This document shows, one piece after another, positions 23,997-31,148 of a stretch of DNA of 43,055 bases. The DNA comes from an uncultured Verrucomicrobia subdivision 3 bacterium. GTDB lineage: Bacteria; Verrucomicrobiota; Verrucomicrobiia; Limisphaerales; UBA11358. The notes below the pieces were generated by a model. It saw only the letters and a program-made list of their open reading frames with translations, did no database searches and had not been told where the DNA came from. A program made the translations under genes and the position numbers. The stretch is from positions 1 to 43,055 of the forward strand of contig CAIXFY010000058.1 of the NCBI GenBank assembly GCA_903918885.1. The letters run 5' to 3'. Each line of letters starts with the position of its first letter. The first letter of the stretch is position 1.

Positions 23997-24428
23997 TTAT
24001 TTCTTCGCGCAATTAGCGCAGATGCCGTGGATCGTCACATCGTAATTATCGGCGCGAAAACCTTGCGGAACCGCCACGCACGACAATTCGGCCGGCAAAC
24101 CCACATCGTAAATCGTCCCGCAATCGCTGCAATGAAAATGGCCGTGTTCGTGCATGTTCGGACAGAAACGCGTCGCGCCGCGTTCGAGTTGCACCTGCCG
24201 CGCGAGACCGCTTTTCACTAGCACATCAAGGCAATTGTAAACGGTAGCGTGGGAAATTTCCGGCATCGCCTTTTTGGCGCGGATGAAAACCTCCTCGGCG
24301 GTCGGATGATCGCGCTTGTGCAACAGCACGTCATAAACCTGCTGCCGCTGTGGCGTCAGGCGCAGACCGGTCGCGCCCAACTGTTCGGTCAGGTGCTGTT
24401 CGTCTTCGTGGTGGCTGCGCGCTTTCAT
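23997..24428 (-). CDS. perR: Fur-family repressor, PerR-like
   Basis: A 143-residue metalloregulator. The N-terminal winged helix includes 'LRLTPQRQQVYDVL' and 'ISHATVYNCLDVLVKSGL'. The dimer domain carries His-rich 'HEHGHFHC' and the structural zinc pairs C100-x2-C103 and C137-x2-C140. Asp108, in 'CGTIYDV', occupies the position that in B. subtilis is Asp in PerR and Glu in Fur. Together with the PerR-type box upstream this points to a peroxide sensor; it remains a sequence-based guess. ATG 24428 is chosen over a GTG at 24467 because the upstream residues are unconserved and lie next to the operator. It heads the sufB-sufC operon and is probably autoregulated. Confidence 0.85.
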   Translation of the reverse strand: MKARSHHEDEQHLTEQLGATGLRLTPQRQQVYDVLLHKRDHPTAEEVFIRAKKAMPEISHATVYNCLDVLVKSGLARQVQLERGATRFCPNMHEHGHFHCSDCGTIYDVGLPAELSCVAVPQGFRADNYDVTIHGICANCAKK

Positions 24429-24469
24429 TTGCGGCGACAAACTTACACCTTTGAAGCCCACGGTCAAGA

Positions 24470-24486
24470 TTTAGAATAATTCTAAA
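24470..24486. promoter_or_regulatory. PerR/Fur box upstream of perR-sufBC
   Basis: TTTAGAATAATTCTAAA is a perfect 8-1-8 palindrome. Its inner 15 bases (TTAGAATAATTCTAA) follow the PerR-box pattern 'TTAnAATnATTnTAA'. It lies 41 bases upstream of the perR ATG, where it would block transcription of perR, sufB and sufC. Confidence 0.85.
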
Positions 24487-24498
24487 GTGGATTGCCCC

Positions 24499-24614
24499 CG
24501 GCGGGATGCGGAAAGGCTGGCCGCGCGTTCAGCCCTCTCGCATCCCGCCGAAGGTTTTCCGTTGAAGCCGGAGGGATGGGGCAGGATTGAAGCGCTTCAA
24601 CCCTTGCCCATCCC
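24499..24614. repeat. Two successive inverted repeats
   Basis: IR1: CGGCGGGATGCG (24499-24510) with its exact complement at 24539-24550. IR2: a near-perfect 42-base palindrome (24573-24614) centred on GAAGCGCTTC with outer GGGATGGG/CCCATCCC arms. They fill the gap between the PerR box and the 3' end of the next minus-strand gene, and may include its terminator, although no U-run is present. Confidence 0.75.
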
Positions 24615-24627
24615 GCCGTTGTGGCCG

Positions 24628-25077
24628 TTATTCGAGCACCCTCACGACCGGCTCGCTGGCAGGCGTGCTGGCTGGTGGATTGGCCGTGCCGGTGGTCGTC
24701 CCGCCATTGGTGCCGGTGCTGGAGGGAGGCACAACCTTGCGACCATGCCCGCCGCCTAACTCCGAGCGGGGCACATAGCCCATCGCCTTATAAAGCGGAC
24801 TATCCGCGCCATGCTTCGCCACGTCGCCCTTGACGCCATCCACGACCAACAAGGTCGCTTCATTGAGAGCGTCATGGGCGGCGTCACGAGCCATCATTGC
24901 CGCCGTGTAAGTGGCGTCCATTCCATCCAAGACCGACGCCTTGGCGTCCGCGTCCGCCACCAATTGACCGTATTGGGTCACCGTATAACCACCCAAGGTG
25001 TCATCCTTGGCGAGGCTGTTCCATGCGGCCGCCACCTTATCGGCTTTGGCCTTGATTTGCTTAATGTTCTTATTCAT
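24628..25077 (-). CDS. Conserved small unknown protein with low-complexity tail
   Basis: A 149-residue soluble protein without recognised domain. Residues ~1-80 look helical, with repeated Ala/Asp ('AKADKVAAAWNSLAKDD', 'QLVADADAKASVLDGMD', 'AMMARDAAHDALNE'). A short motif 'ADSPLYKAMGYVPRSE' follows; I recall it from similar unknown proteins of Planctomycetota and Verrucomicrobiota, often as 'SPLYKAMGYVRKSERKSG'. The C-terminus is a Gly/Thr/Pro/Ser-rich tail. The start ATG at 25077 is preceded by an AT-rich stretch likely to contain its promoter. It stands alone, with repeats on both sides. Confidence 0.65.
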   Translation of the reverse strand: MNKNIKQIKAKADKVAAAWNSLAKDDTLGGYTVTQYGQLVADADAKASVLDGMDATYTAAMMARDAAHDALNEATLLVVDGVKGDVAKHGADSPLYKAMGYVPRSELGGGHGRKVVPPSSTGTNGGTTTGTANPPASTPASEPVVRVLE

Positions 25078-25263
25078 TTATTTAACGATACCTTTATCTT
25101 TTTTGTTTAGTTTTATCACCAATTTGACAGAATCTTTCACAAGAAAGCCTGTTTCGGCGATAGTCACATAGTATCAGTTCTTAATAGAAAGTCAATGAAA
25201 TTCCACTCTGGAATTTGACCGGTTTTGAGGAAATTTTGCTGTAACAAATATTCATGGGCAAAT

Positions 25264-25324
25264 GCCCCTCATCCCGGCCTTCTCCCCCGTGGGGGAGAAG
25301 GTGGCCGTAGGCCGGTTGAGGGGG
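25264..25324. repeat. Long imperfect palindrome (REP-like)
   Basis: Arms beginning CCCCTCATCCCGGCC and ending GGCCGGTTGAGGGG, with a central TTCTCCCCC/GGGGGAGAA stem, form one long hairpin. Similar 'CCCTCATCCCGGCC' palindromes are widespread repeats between genes in several phyla. Confidence 0.8.
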
Positions 25325-25387
25325 AAACAACGTGTAGGTTGCCATCTTTAGCATAATCCCGCCTCTAAAAATTCCCTTCCTGAAGCG

Positions 25388-25529
25388 ATGGAACGACTTT
25401 TTTTGCCAATGGAACGTCATCCATCAATCATGGAACGCCAATTTATGTCAATGGACAGCGTTCCATTGATGATGGATTGACTTTTTTTGGCGATGGACAG
25501 CGTTCCATCGGTCATGGACGACGTTCCAT
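25388..25529. repeat. Array of ATGGAACG motifs on a 21-bp period, with inverted half
   Basis: ATGGAACG occurs at 25388, 25409 and 25430 (21-bp steps), then its complement CGTTCCAT at 25459, 25501 and 25522 (42 and 21 bp). ATGGACAG occurs at 25451 and 25493. The two halves face each other. The spacing of two helical turns would place the motifs on one face of the DNA. Confidence 0.8.
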
Positions 25530-25673
25530 CGCTCGAAAAACACGGGAAAATGGCCAAAATTGGCAGTTTTATGGAAAATCCCGACGGGATTTCATCATTC
25601 AGCCCAGCGTTGGTGGTCCGAGCCGGACGGGCGAGGAACACCTACGCCGGGTGGTGAACCCAAAATGAATTTT

Positions 25674-25727
25674 ACCCCAACGGGGTTGCATCCGTTTTGA
25701 CCAAGGCCGATGCAACCCGTTCCGGGT
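25674..25727. repeat. Inverted repeat with ACCCCAACGGGGTTGCATC arms
   Basis: Left arm 25674-25692 and right arm 25709-25727 (GATGCAACCCGTTCCGGGT) are near-exact complements around a 16-base loop. The hairpin is strong but no U-run follows on either strand. Confidence 0.75.
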
Positions 25728-25765
25728 AGAAAAATTTGTGGGCCGACTAGGAGGGACATCTGCCC

Positions 25766-25815
25766 TGTAGCGTCGGTCTGTGACCGACGGACGACGCTCA
25801 CAGATCGCCGCTACA
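25766..25815. repeat. 50-bp double-hairpin palindrome between genes
   Basis: Outer arms TGTAGCG and CGCTACA enclose TCGGTC-TGT-GACCGA and a second, partly decayed hairpin arm. The plan is that of the element inserted in miaA (17362-17413), but the sequence differs. Confidence 0.75.
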
Positions 25816-25850
25816 ATTTACCGCCCCGCCGGGGCTGAATCTGATTTTGT

Positions 25851-26102
25851 GGCTGGGTGCTACAAATATGCCGCGCCGCTGGAATGGGTAGGTGACGACG
25901 TGAGGAGTCTCCAATTGAAAATCCGCAATCCGCCATCGCCAATCTGAAATTGAAATGAGCCTCGTCACCTCGGCTCCTACAAAATTGATCTTTTCCCGTT
26001 CGCGAGGTTCGCGGTGAAGGGCAACCGCGAAAAATGCCAACCACGCGAACAAAAATCGCCCGCCCAAAGCCCGCTAGGGCTGGCATATTTGTAGAACCAG
26101 CC
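25851..26102. repeat. Nested inverted repeats
   Basis: An outer pair, GGCTGGGTGCTACAAATATG (from 25851) and the complementary arm ending at 26102, encloses an inner pair, GTAGGTGACGACGTGAGGAG (from about 25890) and GAGCCTCGTCACCTCGGCTC (from about 25957). The inner right arm recurs at about 30420-30450. No gene lies between the arms. Confidence 0.65.
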
Positions 26103-26138
26103 AGCCAAAAATGATTCCAGCTCCGTGCAGGAGCGACA

Positions 26139-27248
26139 TCAGCCCGGCGGCAACGGCGGCGGACTGGTTTGAAACAACCCCTTCAACTCCACCTGCGATT
26201 CCGCCGCCTGCCAGCTTGCCATGCCGTCGCGCCAGACCAGCGTTGAACGGTTCACCTTGCCCTCGGCCACCAATTTCTTGATCGCCTCAAGCTCCGTCTC
26301 GCCGATGTCCTGACTGCCAACCGCGACATGAAACTTCACCGCCACCGGCAATGGCGGCGTTGCCCCCGGCGGCAGCTTGGTTTGCAGGAGACCCGATTGC
26401 TGCGTCATTTGCTGGCCGATGCCCGCGCCCACCGCCAGACCCACACCCGCCTGCATCAAGCCCGCCCCGCCGCCCTCGTTGGCAGCAGCGGTTTTCAAAA
26501 CCTCCATGCTGCGGTCGAACTGGTAAATGTCCCGGCCCAGCACCTTCAATTCCGCCGCCTTTTCCTTGATGACCTTGAGCTTTTGATAGCTCTCATCCTC
26601 GTCCGGGATGTTGATGGAATGGAAAAAGAAATTCACCAGCTCCAGCCCGAAGCGGGCGAGTTCCGACTGAATGGCCTCCGCGCAATGCTTGGCCAGCGCG
26701 TCCAGATGCACCGAGGCTTCCAGCACGGAAATCTTTTCCGTGATGAACGCCTTGCCCAGATTCACGTTCACCGCCTGCAACACCACGCCCTTGAAATACT
26801 CCATGATCTGCTCTGCCGTGAACACCTTGACCGTGCCCGTAATGCCTTCCAGAAACCGGCGCGGCTCCGCGATGCGAAAGCCGAACTGCCCGAACGCCCG
26901 CACCGGCACCACTAAACCATATTTCGGGTCTTCCAGCTGGATCGGACGAATCGTGCCCCACCTGTTATCCAATTTACTGATAAGATTGACGAACCACACT
27001 TCCGCTTGAAACGGCGTGTCCCCGCCGAACGGCAGACTGATGAGCGTGGTCAGCAGTGGAATGTTAAGCGTGGTGAGCGTGATGGCCCCGGACTGAATCT
27101 CATCGCAAATTTTACCGCGATAAACAAACAGCGCCGCCTGCGCTGGTTTGACGATCAGCTGCGTGCCGAGCCGGAGATTTTCCGACGGGAACTTCCAGAC
27201 AAACTCCCGGTCGTTCCCCTCAAATTTTACGATGTCAATCAGTGCCAT
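26139..27248 (-). CDS. SPFH-domain protein with C-terminal GYF_2 domain (YdjI-like)
   Basis: A 369-residue protein. Residues ~1-250 follow the SPFH/'virion core' YdjI family ('MALIDIVKFEGNDREFVWKFP', part: IVKFEGNDREFVWKFP, then 'LFVYRGKI', 'FGQFGFRI', 'AFITEKIS'). A Gly/Ala/Gln linker (~260-295) leads to a C-terminal GYF_2-like domain ('FHVAVGSQDIGETELEAIKK', 'STLVWRDGMASWQAAES'). SPFH proteins form oligomers at membranes; in Bacillus ydjI is co-transcribed with pspA and ydjG. Here the next gene on the strand is a YdjG-like zinc-ribbon protein. There is no transmembrane helix, so membrane attachment would be peripheral. A PspA homologue is absent from the window. Confidence 0.85.
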   Translation of the reverse strand: MALIDIVKFEGNDREFVWKFPSENLRLGTQLIVKPAQAALFVYRGKICDEIQSGAITLTTLNIPLLTTLISLPFGGDTPFQAEVWFVNLISKLDNRWGTIRPIQLEDPKYGLVVPVRAFGQFGFRIAEPRRFLEGITGTVKVFTAEQIMEYFKGVVLQAVNVNLGKAFITEKISVLEASVHLDALAKHCAEAIQSELARFGLELVNFFFHSINIPDEDESYQKLKVIKEKAAELKVLGRDIYQFDRSMEVLKTAAANEGGGAGLMQAGVGLAVGAGIGQQMTQQSGLLQTKLPPGATPPLPVAVKFHVAVGSQDIGETELEAIKKLVAEGKVNRSTLVWRDGMASWQAAESQVELKGLFQTSPPPLPPG

Positions 27249-27347
27249 ATAAAAAATTTAAAACATAGATTATGTTTAATTTGCAAAGCGTTTTGAAGTC
27301 TATCAATTACAGCAAAACCCAGATTGTTAATCCGATCCTGATGGGCA

Positions 27348-28469
27348 TTACTCATCATCATCGTCTTCTGCTGATTGATCTTCACTTTCGGAAGCGGGTA
27401 TTTGTAATCCCTTTAGAATCTCTTGCCGCTTCATCTTTGACTTCTTAATCAGATTATTTTTACGCATGAAAGCCGAGATGAAAAGGCCAAGTGAAAGAGA
27501 AGCTCCCAACCCAAAAGCATAGGTCCCATACTCGGTGAAATAAGCCAAAGCTGACCAGACGGCAAGCCACGCAAAAAGTGTAATCTTTGGCACGAAAAAA
27601 AACTTTTTAACTTGGTCTATTTTGTTTTTGTCTTCCGGCCTTTTACCTTCAATGGTTGAGGAATGAGCCCCATCCATAATCACATAATATTTTTTGTCCC
27701 TATAAGTGTAATAAACAATCCAGAATGGGGTGTAGACTCTCAATGTTTCATTTAAATCGCACCGCACAGTGCAATTTAGATCTTTATAAGTATCGCCGGG
27801 AGGTTCCACACTTGACTCTGCGCGTCTTTCAGCTTGAGAATTACCATCTGCCCGCCAAACGTCATCTTTTTTTGAAGTGTATTCAAGTAAGCCGAATCCT
27901 AGCGTATATTGACTATCGAATTCTTTAAAGTCGCTTGTCTCAAAATCTGCGTTTTCAGCATAATTTACCACCTCCGCTTTAATCCCCGGACCCGCTCCGC
28001 CAAAGCAAAGAACTTCAAATGTGCCTTTAATCTGACCATTGGATGGACGCCAGTCTGTAACTTCCCTTGTTTTTGTTTCAAATTTTTCCTGATGCTTATT
28101 CCAGTGTTGGTATTCTTCCTTTCTGCTATAACCACTAGATGCAGACCAAGTCCCATCATACGCTCCGCTAAAAAAATACATTGGCAAAAATAAGCCGTTT
28201 GGCTGATCAAAAACACTCGATAATAAAATATCATCGGGCGTATAGTCGCCCTCGCTAAGCCAAGCTAAAACAGCTTGGTGAAATGATTTCTTATCAACTT
28301 TGAACGGCACGATTCGGTCCGCCCATACGCTCTGCCCACCTTCGGCTTTCCCAATGCTGAACTGTCCACCGCAGAAGTTGCAAACCGTTGCTTGCGTCGC
28401 AACGTCGAATATCAGTTGAGCGCCACAATTTGAGCAAGTAGCTTTATTTAGTTTTTGTTCAGATTTCAT
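27348..28469 (-). CDS. TFIIB-type zinc-ribbon membrane protein (YdjG-like)
   Basis: A 373-residue protein. An N-terminal zinc ribbon 'CSNCGAQLIFDVATQATVC' with C12, C15, C30 and C33 is followed by a large folded region that begins 'DRIVPFKVDKKSFHQAVLAW'. Two adjacent membrane helices lie near residues ~295-335 ('LFAWLAVWSALAYF', 'YAFGLGASLSLGLFISAF'), and the tail is charged, ending in D/E. Its layout matches the 'TFIIB-type zinc ribbon-containing' proteins found with SPFH YdjI-like proteins, here located just upstream on the same strand. Base composition is clearly more AT-rich than in the 1-26 kb genes, suggesting transfer. It may act in membrane stress, by analogy only. Confidence 0.8.
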   Translation of the reverse strand: MKSEQKLNKATCSNCGAQLIFDVATQATVCNFCGGQFSIGKAEGGQSVWADRIVPFKVDKKSFHQAVLAWLSEGDYTPDDILLSSVFDQPNGLFLPMYFFSGAYDGTWSASSGYSRKEEYQHWNKHQEKFETKTREVTDWRPSNGQIKGTFEVLCFGGAGPGIKAEVVNYAENADFETSDFKEFDSQYTLGFGLLEYTSKKDDVWRADGNSQAERRAESSVEPPGDTYKDLNCTVRCDLNETLRVYTPFWIVYYTYRDKKYYVIMDGAHSSTIEGKRPEDKNKIDQVKKFFFVPKITLFAWLAVWSALAYFTEYGTYAFGLGASLSLGLFISAFMRKNNLIKKSKMKRQEILKGLQIPASESEDQSAEDDDDE

Positions 28470-28540
28470 ATGCTGTTTAAAACTTTGAATAGGTTATTGG
28501 CTAACCAAAGATAATGATTGGGGATATTGGTATAATCTCT

Positions 28541-29746
28541 CTAAAAACGACTATTTTTCCTTAAAGACAAATATGTAAGCAAAATTGGCGTGAACAATAA
28601 AACGCCGCAAGCTGCAAGAACGAGCTTGTCTAAAAAGCTCGCGCGTGCGTTTTTTTGAGCTTCCTGCTTGGCGGAAGATTCTTCAGCATCGGCTCGCTGT
28701 TTGGCTTCAGCTTGCGCCTGAGCTGCTAGTTCAGCTTGCTTTTTTTTGTATTCAGCTTGCCGTTTGGCATCAGCATCGTCCTGTTCTGCCTGCGCTTTTG
28801 CCCGAGCATTAGCTTCTACTAGCGCCCGAGCAGCTTTTTCTGCCTTTTCCTTTTCTTGCTGCTTCCAGAATGCCGCATCTGCTTTAGCGGCATCAGCGGC
28901 GAAGGCGGCGGCTACCTGTTGGGCATCAGCGGCTAATTTAGCCTGAGCGGCTGCATCAGCGGCTAATGCATCAGCGGCTAATTTAGCTTGTTGATGCCCT
29001 TGATCTGAAGCCTTGCGATACCACTTCAGGGCCATCATTTCATCTTTGACTATTCCTAGACCGTTGGCGTAGAAGTGTCCCAGTAGAAATTGACCCTCTG
29101 CGTTTCCTTGCTCAGCCGCGCTACGAACCCACTTCACAGCTTCCACTTCATCTTTGACTATTCCTAGACCGTCGGCGTAGCACGCTCCCAGTAGAAATTG
29201 ACTCATTGCGTTTCCTTGCTCAGCCGCGCTACGAAACCACTTCACAGCTTCCACTTCATCTTTATCTACTCCAAGACCATTGATGTAGCATACGCCAAGA
29301 GCGTTTTGTCCATCGGCGTTTCCCTGCTCCGCCGACTTACGAAACCACTTCACGGCTTCCTCTTTATCTTGTTCTACTCCAAGACCTTTGCCGTAGCATT
29401 TGCCTAGATTATATTGGGCTTCAGGGTCTCCATTCTCAGCCTTGGATTTGTATTTCAAAAACTGCACTTCGAGAGCGGTAGCTTGCTGATTATTAGGTTG
29501 CACCTTAACTTCAGAACCAGCATTAGCTTCTGGTTGAGTTTGCGCCACAACGCCAGACTTTTCTGTTGAAGCATTTGCATTATCGCCACCAACCTCATTT
29601 TTGTTGGTCACACTACCATTTAAATTTATATTTATATCAACATGAGGGGCTACTTTTTTTAGCAAATCACCAAATTGGGCTTGGGCTTTAAAAGCAACAC
29701 AACAAACAATAATTACGAGGGGGACTATTTGATTGAATTTTTTCAT
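28541..29746 (-). CDS. Secreted Sel1-repeat protein with coiled coil and C-terminal membrane helix
   Basis: A 401-residue protein. A signal peptide (MKKFNQIVPLVIIVCCVAFKA, cut near AQA; cited for orientation in part: VPLVIIVCCVAF) precedes an Asn/Thr-rich linker and four Sel1-like repeats of ~36 residues ('AQYNLGKCYGKGLGVEQDKE', 'NALGVCYINGLGVDKDEVEA', and so on). A long Ala/Glu/Lys/Gln coiled coil and a final membrane helix (LVLAACGVLLFTPILLTYLSL) follow. Two of the repeat units are almost identical at DNA level, pointing to recent unit duplication. Sel1 repeats bind partner proteins. ATG 29746 gives a normal signal peptide; the TTG three codons earlier is not needed. It is AT-rich like its neighbours. 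Confidence 0.85.
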   Translation of the reverse strand: MKKFNQIVPLVIIVCCVAFKAQAQFGDLLKKVAPHVDININLNGSVTNKNEVGGDNANASTEKSGVVAQTQPEANAGSEVKVQPNNQQATALEVQFLKYKSKAENGDPEAQYNLGKCYGKGLGVEQDKEEAVKWFRKSAEQGNADGQNALGVCYINGLGVDKDEVEAVKWFRSAAEQGNAMSQFLLGACYADGLGIVKDEVEAVKWVRSAAEQGNAEGQFLLGHFYANGLGIVKDEMMALKWYRKASDQGHQQAKLAADALAADAAAQAKLAADAQQVAAAFAADAAKADAAFWKQQEKEKAEKAARALVEANARAKAQAEQDDADAKRQAEYKKKQAELAAQAQAEAKQRADAEESSAKQEAQKNARASFLDKLVLAACGVLLFTPILLTYLSLRKNSRF

Positions 29747-29783
29747 ATTTAACAAATCATCGATTCATATTTCCAAAATTTTT

Positions 29784-30242
29784 TCATTTCCAGTTCCACA
29801 AACCACGAATCCTGGATGCAATCTCATTTGCAGGCAGAGCGCGTGAATTGGAAATTAGATGAGCCCGAATGCCTGTGGGCAATCCTGGCGGCAAAGCCGG
29901 ATTGCCCAAAACAAAAAGCGGTTTAATGTTCCAGTTGGCACGTTTAAAGGCGTCCAAATAATCAGCGCCAGCAGGATAAATTTTAAAAGCTCTTTTCGAA
30001 GGATTAATCCGCAGGGAAATGAAAAAATTGGAAATGACCAACCGATTAATTGTTTTTACGAATACCTGCGGTGTGATTCCGGCCTCTTGAAGCGACATCG
30101 TCCTGATATAAAAAAAATCTACGGCTCCTGCTCCATTCGTTATCTCCCAAGAATCAGATTGTTGCCGAACACCGGTAAGGGCGCGCATAGTTGAAGATTT
30201 CCGTGTATTGGAATCGCCAAGTATCACATAAACATTGGGCAT
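29784..30242 (-). CDS. Small P-loop-like protein, possible NTPase
   Basis: A 152-residue soluble protein. Residues 3-19 read 'NVYVILGDSNTRKSSTM', a beta-strand followed by a Walker-A-like loop in which the second glycine is replaced by Arg (G-x4-R-K-S instead of G-x4-G-K-S). 'VDFFYIRTMSLQEAG' could be a second strand, but no clear Walker B Asp is visible. ATG 30242 is chosen because the 32 upstream codons show no such pattern and run into a repeat-rich region. It lies 37 bases before the Sel1 gene on the same strand, so both may be co-transcribed. Family not recognised; similar 'NTRKSS' proteins exist as unknowns. Confidence 0.6.
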   Translation of the reverse strand: MPNVYVILGDSNTRKSSTMRALTGVRQQSDSWEITNGAGAVDFFYIRTMSLQEAGITPQVFVKTINRLVISNFFISLRINPSKRAFKIYPAGADYLDAFKRANWNIKPLFVLGNPALPPGLPTGIRAHLISNSRALPANEIASRIRGLWNWK

Positions 30243-30350
30243 GATTTTCGTGGGTGTTTCTTGGTGTGTTTTACTTTGGTATCCCACGGCAGTTTTTGCC
30301 GTCCTTAAAAGCTTTTGCCAAACCCGGCTCCGCTGCAAGGAAAATTATTT

Positions 30351-30475
30351 GGCAGATGGCAGATGGCAGATGGGAGTTGGGGCAGCGGCAGAGGCTCTAA
30401 TTTATTTCCGCTTTCAATTTGAGCCTCGTCACCTCGTCGCCTACAAAATTTGGGACGCGCGGCGCTCGTCCCTCC
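30351..30475. repeat. Heptamer repeat, shared repeat segment and half-palindrome
   Basis: GGCAGAT is repeated three times at 30351-30371. Around 30420-30450 a segment GAGCCTCGTCACCTCG(T)CGCC is shared with 25957-25980. At 30452-30475 a single arm 'GGGACGCGCGGCGCTCGTCC' resembles the arms of the hemN/hemG inverted repeat. The stretch lies in the ~255-bp gap before the methyltransferase gene and carries no gene. Confidence 0.7.
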
Positions 30476-30497
30476 GAAATCAGGCCAACCGGCGAAA

Positions 30498-31082
30498 TTA
30501 TTTCTGAAAAACGTGGACGCGCGCCGGCGGCAGATTCCACCAGACGATTTTGGAGGCGACGAGGCGGAAGTCATCCGCGCCGCGGCTGCGGCCCTTTACA
30601 AGGTGGTAGCTGTATTGCACCCAGCGGCCGCGGGGTTCCAGCACGGCGCGGATTTTTTGCGCCAGCGCATCCGCCTGTGCCTTGGAAAAATTCAGCAACG
30701 GCAGGCTGGAAATGACCGCGCCGACGGAAACAACGGACACCGGCAGCTCCGCCAGCAAAGTGTCCATCTGCCACGCATCGCCGGAAACGATATGGGCGCG
30801 CGGATATTTTTTCTGGAGCAGTCTGGCCAGCGTGGGATTATGTTCGATGGCGATGAGCCGGTCTTCACGCAGGCCGCGCTTGAGAAGCGCATCGGTGACC
30901 GCGCCGGTGCCGGGGCCGAGTTCGAGGACAAAGCTTTCCGGATCGCGCGGCAGCCAGCGCGCCATGGCCGAGGTCAGCATGGGCGAACTGGGCGCGACCG
31001 AGCCGGTGCGCTGCGGATTGGCCAGCCATTCACGCAGAAATAGTGTTGAGTCGCCGAGTGCCGCGATGAGTTTTTTAGCCAT
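30498..31082 (-). CDS. Phospholipid N-methyltransferase-like SAM methyltransferase
   Basis: A 194-residue cytosolic Rossmann-fold methyltransferase. Motif I 'FVLELGPGTGAVTDALLKRG' (residues ~52-70) binds SAM; the acidic motif II end lies at 'IAIEHNP', and motif III-like 'VSGDAWQM' follows. The opening 'FLREWLANPQRTGSVAPSSP' is characteristic of the PmtA/rRNA-dimethylase-like group that methylates phosphatidylethanolamine. The substrate could instead be another amine-containing lipid. It is a lone gene, in the minus orientation, just downstream of the TPR gene. Confidence 0.75.
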   Translation of the reverse strand: MAKKLIAALGDSTLFLREWLANPQRTGSVAPSSPMLTSAMARWLPRDPESFVLELGPGTGAVTDALLKRGLREDRLIAIEHNPTLARLLQKKYPRAHIVSGDAWQMDTLLAELPVSVVSVGAVISSLPLLNFSKAQADALAQKIRAVLEPRGRWVQYSYHLVKGRSRGADDFRLVASKIVWWNLPPARVHVFQK

Positions 31083-31148
31083 GCCTTTACCTGTTATAAA
31101 CTACAGCTTAGTGCATCCGTTCATTCCCGCGCCATATAAAACTTCGCC

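Larger units (their letters stand above)
25078..26138. other. About 1 kb of intergenic repeats, no gene
   Basis: No frame here has coding character. The stretch begins with an AT-rich promoter-like part (25080-25200). It then holds a clustered set of unrelated palindromes and short repeats described separately: 25264-25324, 25388-25529, 25674-25727, 25766-25815, 25851-26102. Confidence 0.7.

Noticed and set aside
25388-25529. Possible CRISPR
   Set aside because: Repeat units of 8 bases at 21-bp steps, partly inverted, with no spacers of uniform size and no cas genes.
25417-25641. 74-codon minus-strand frame with repeating 'DGTLSI' heptads
   Set aside because: The heptads are a by-product of the 21-bp DNA period; motif copies are inverted halfway, so a protein origin is unlikely.
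26139-30242. Known anti-phage system
   Set aside because: None of the four proteins carries a nuclease, TIR, reverse transcriptase or similar effector that I can recognise; membrane stress is the closer analogy.
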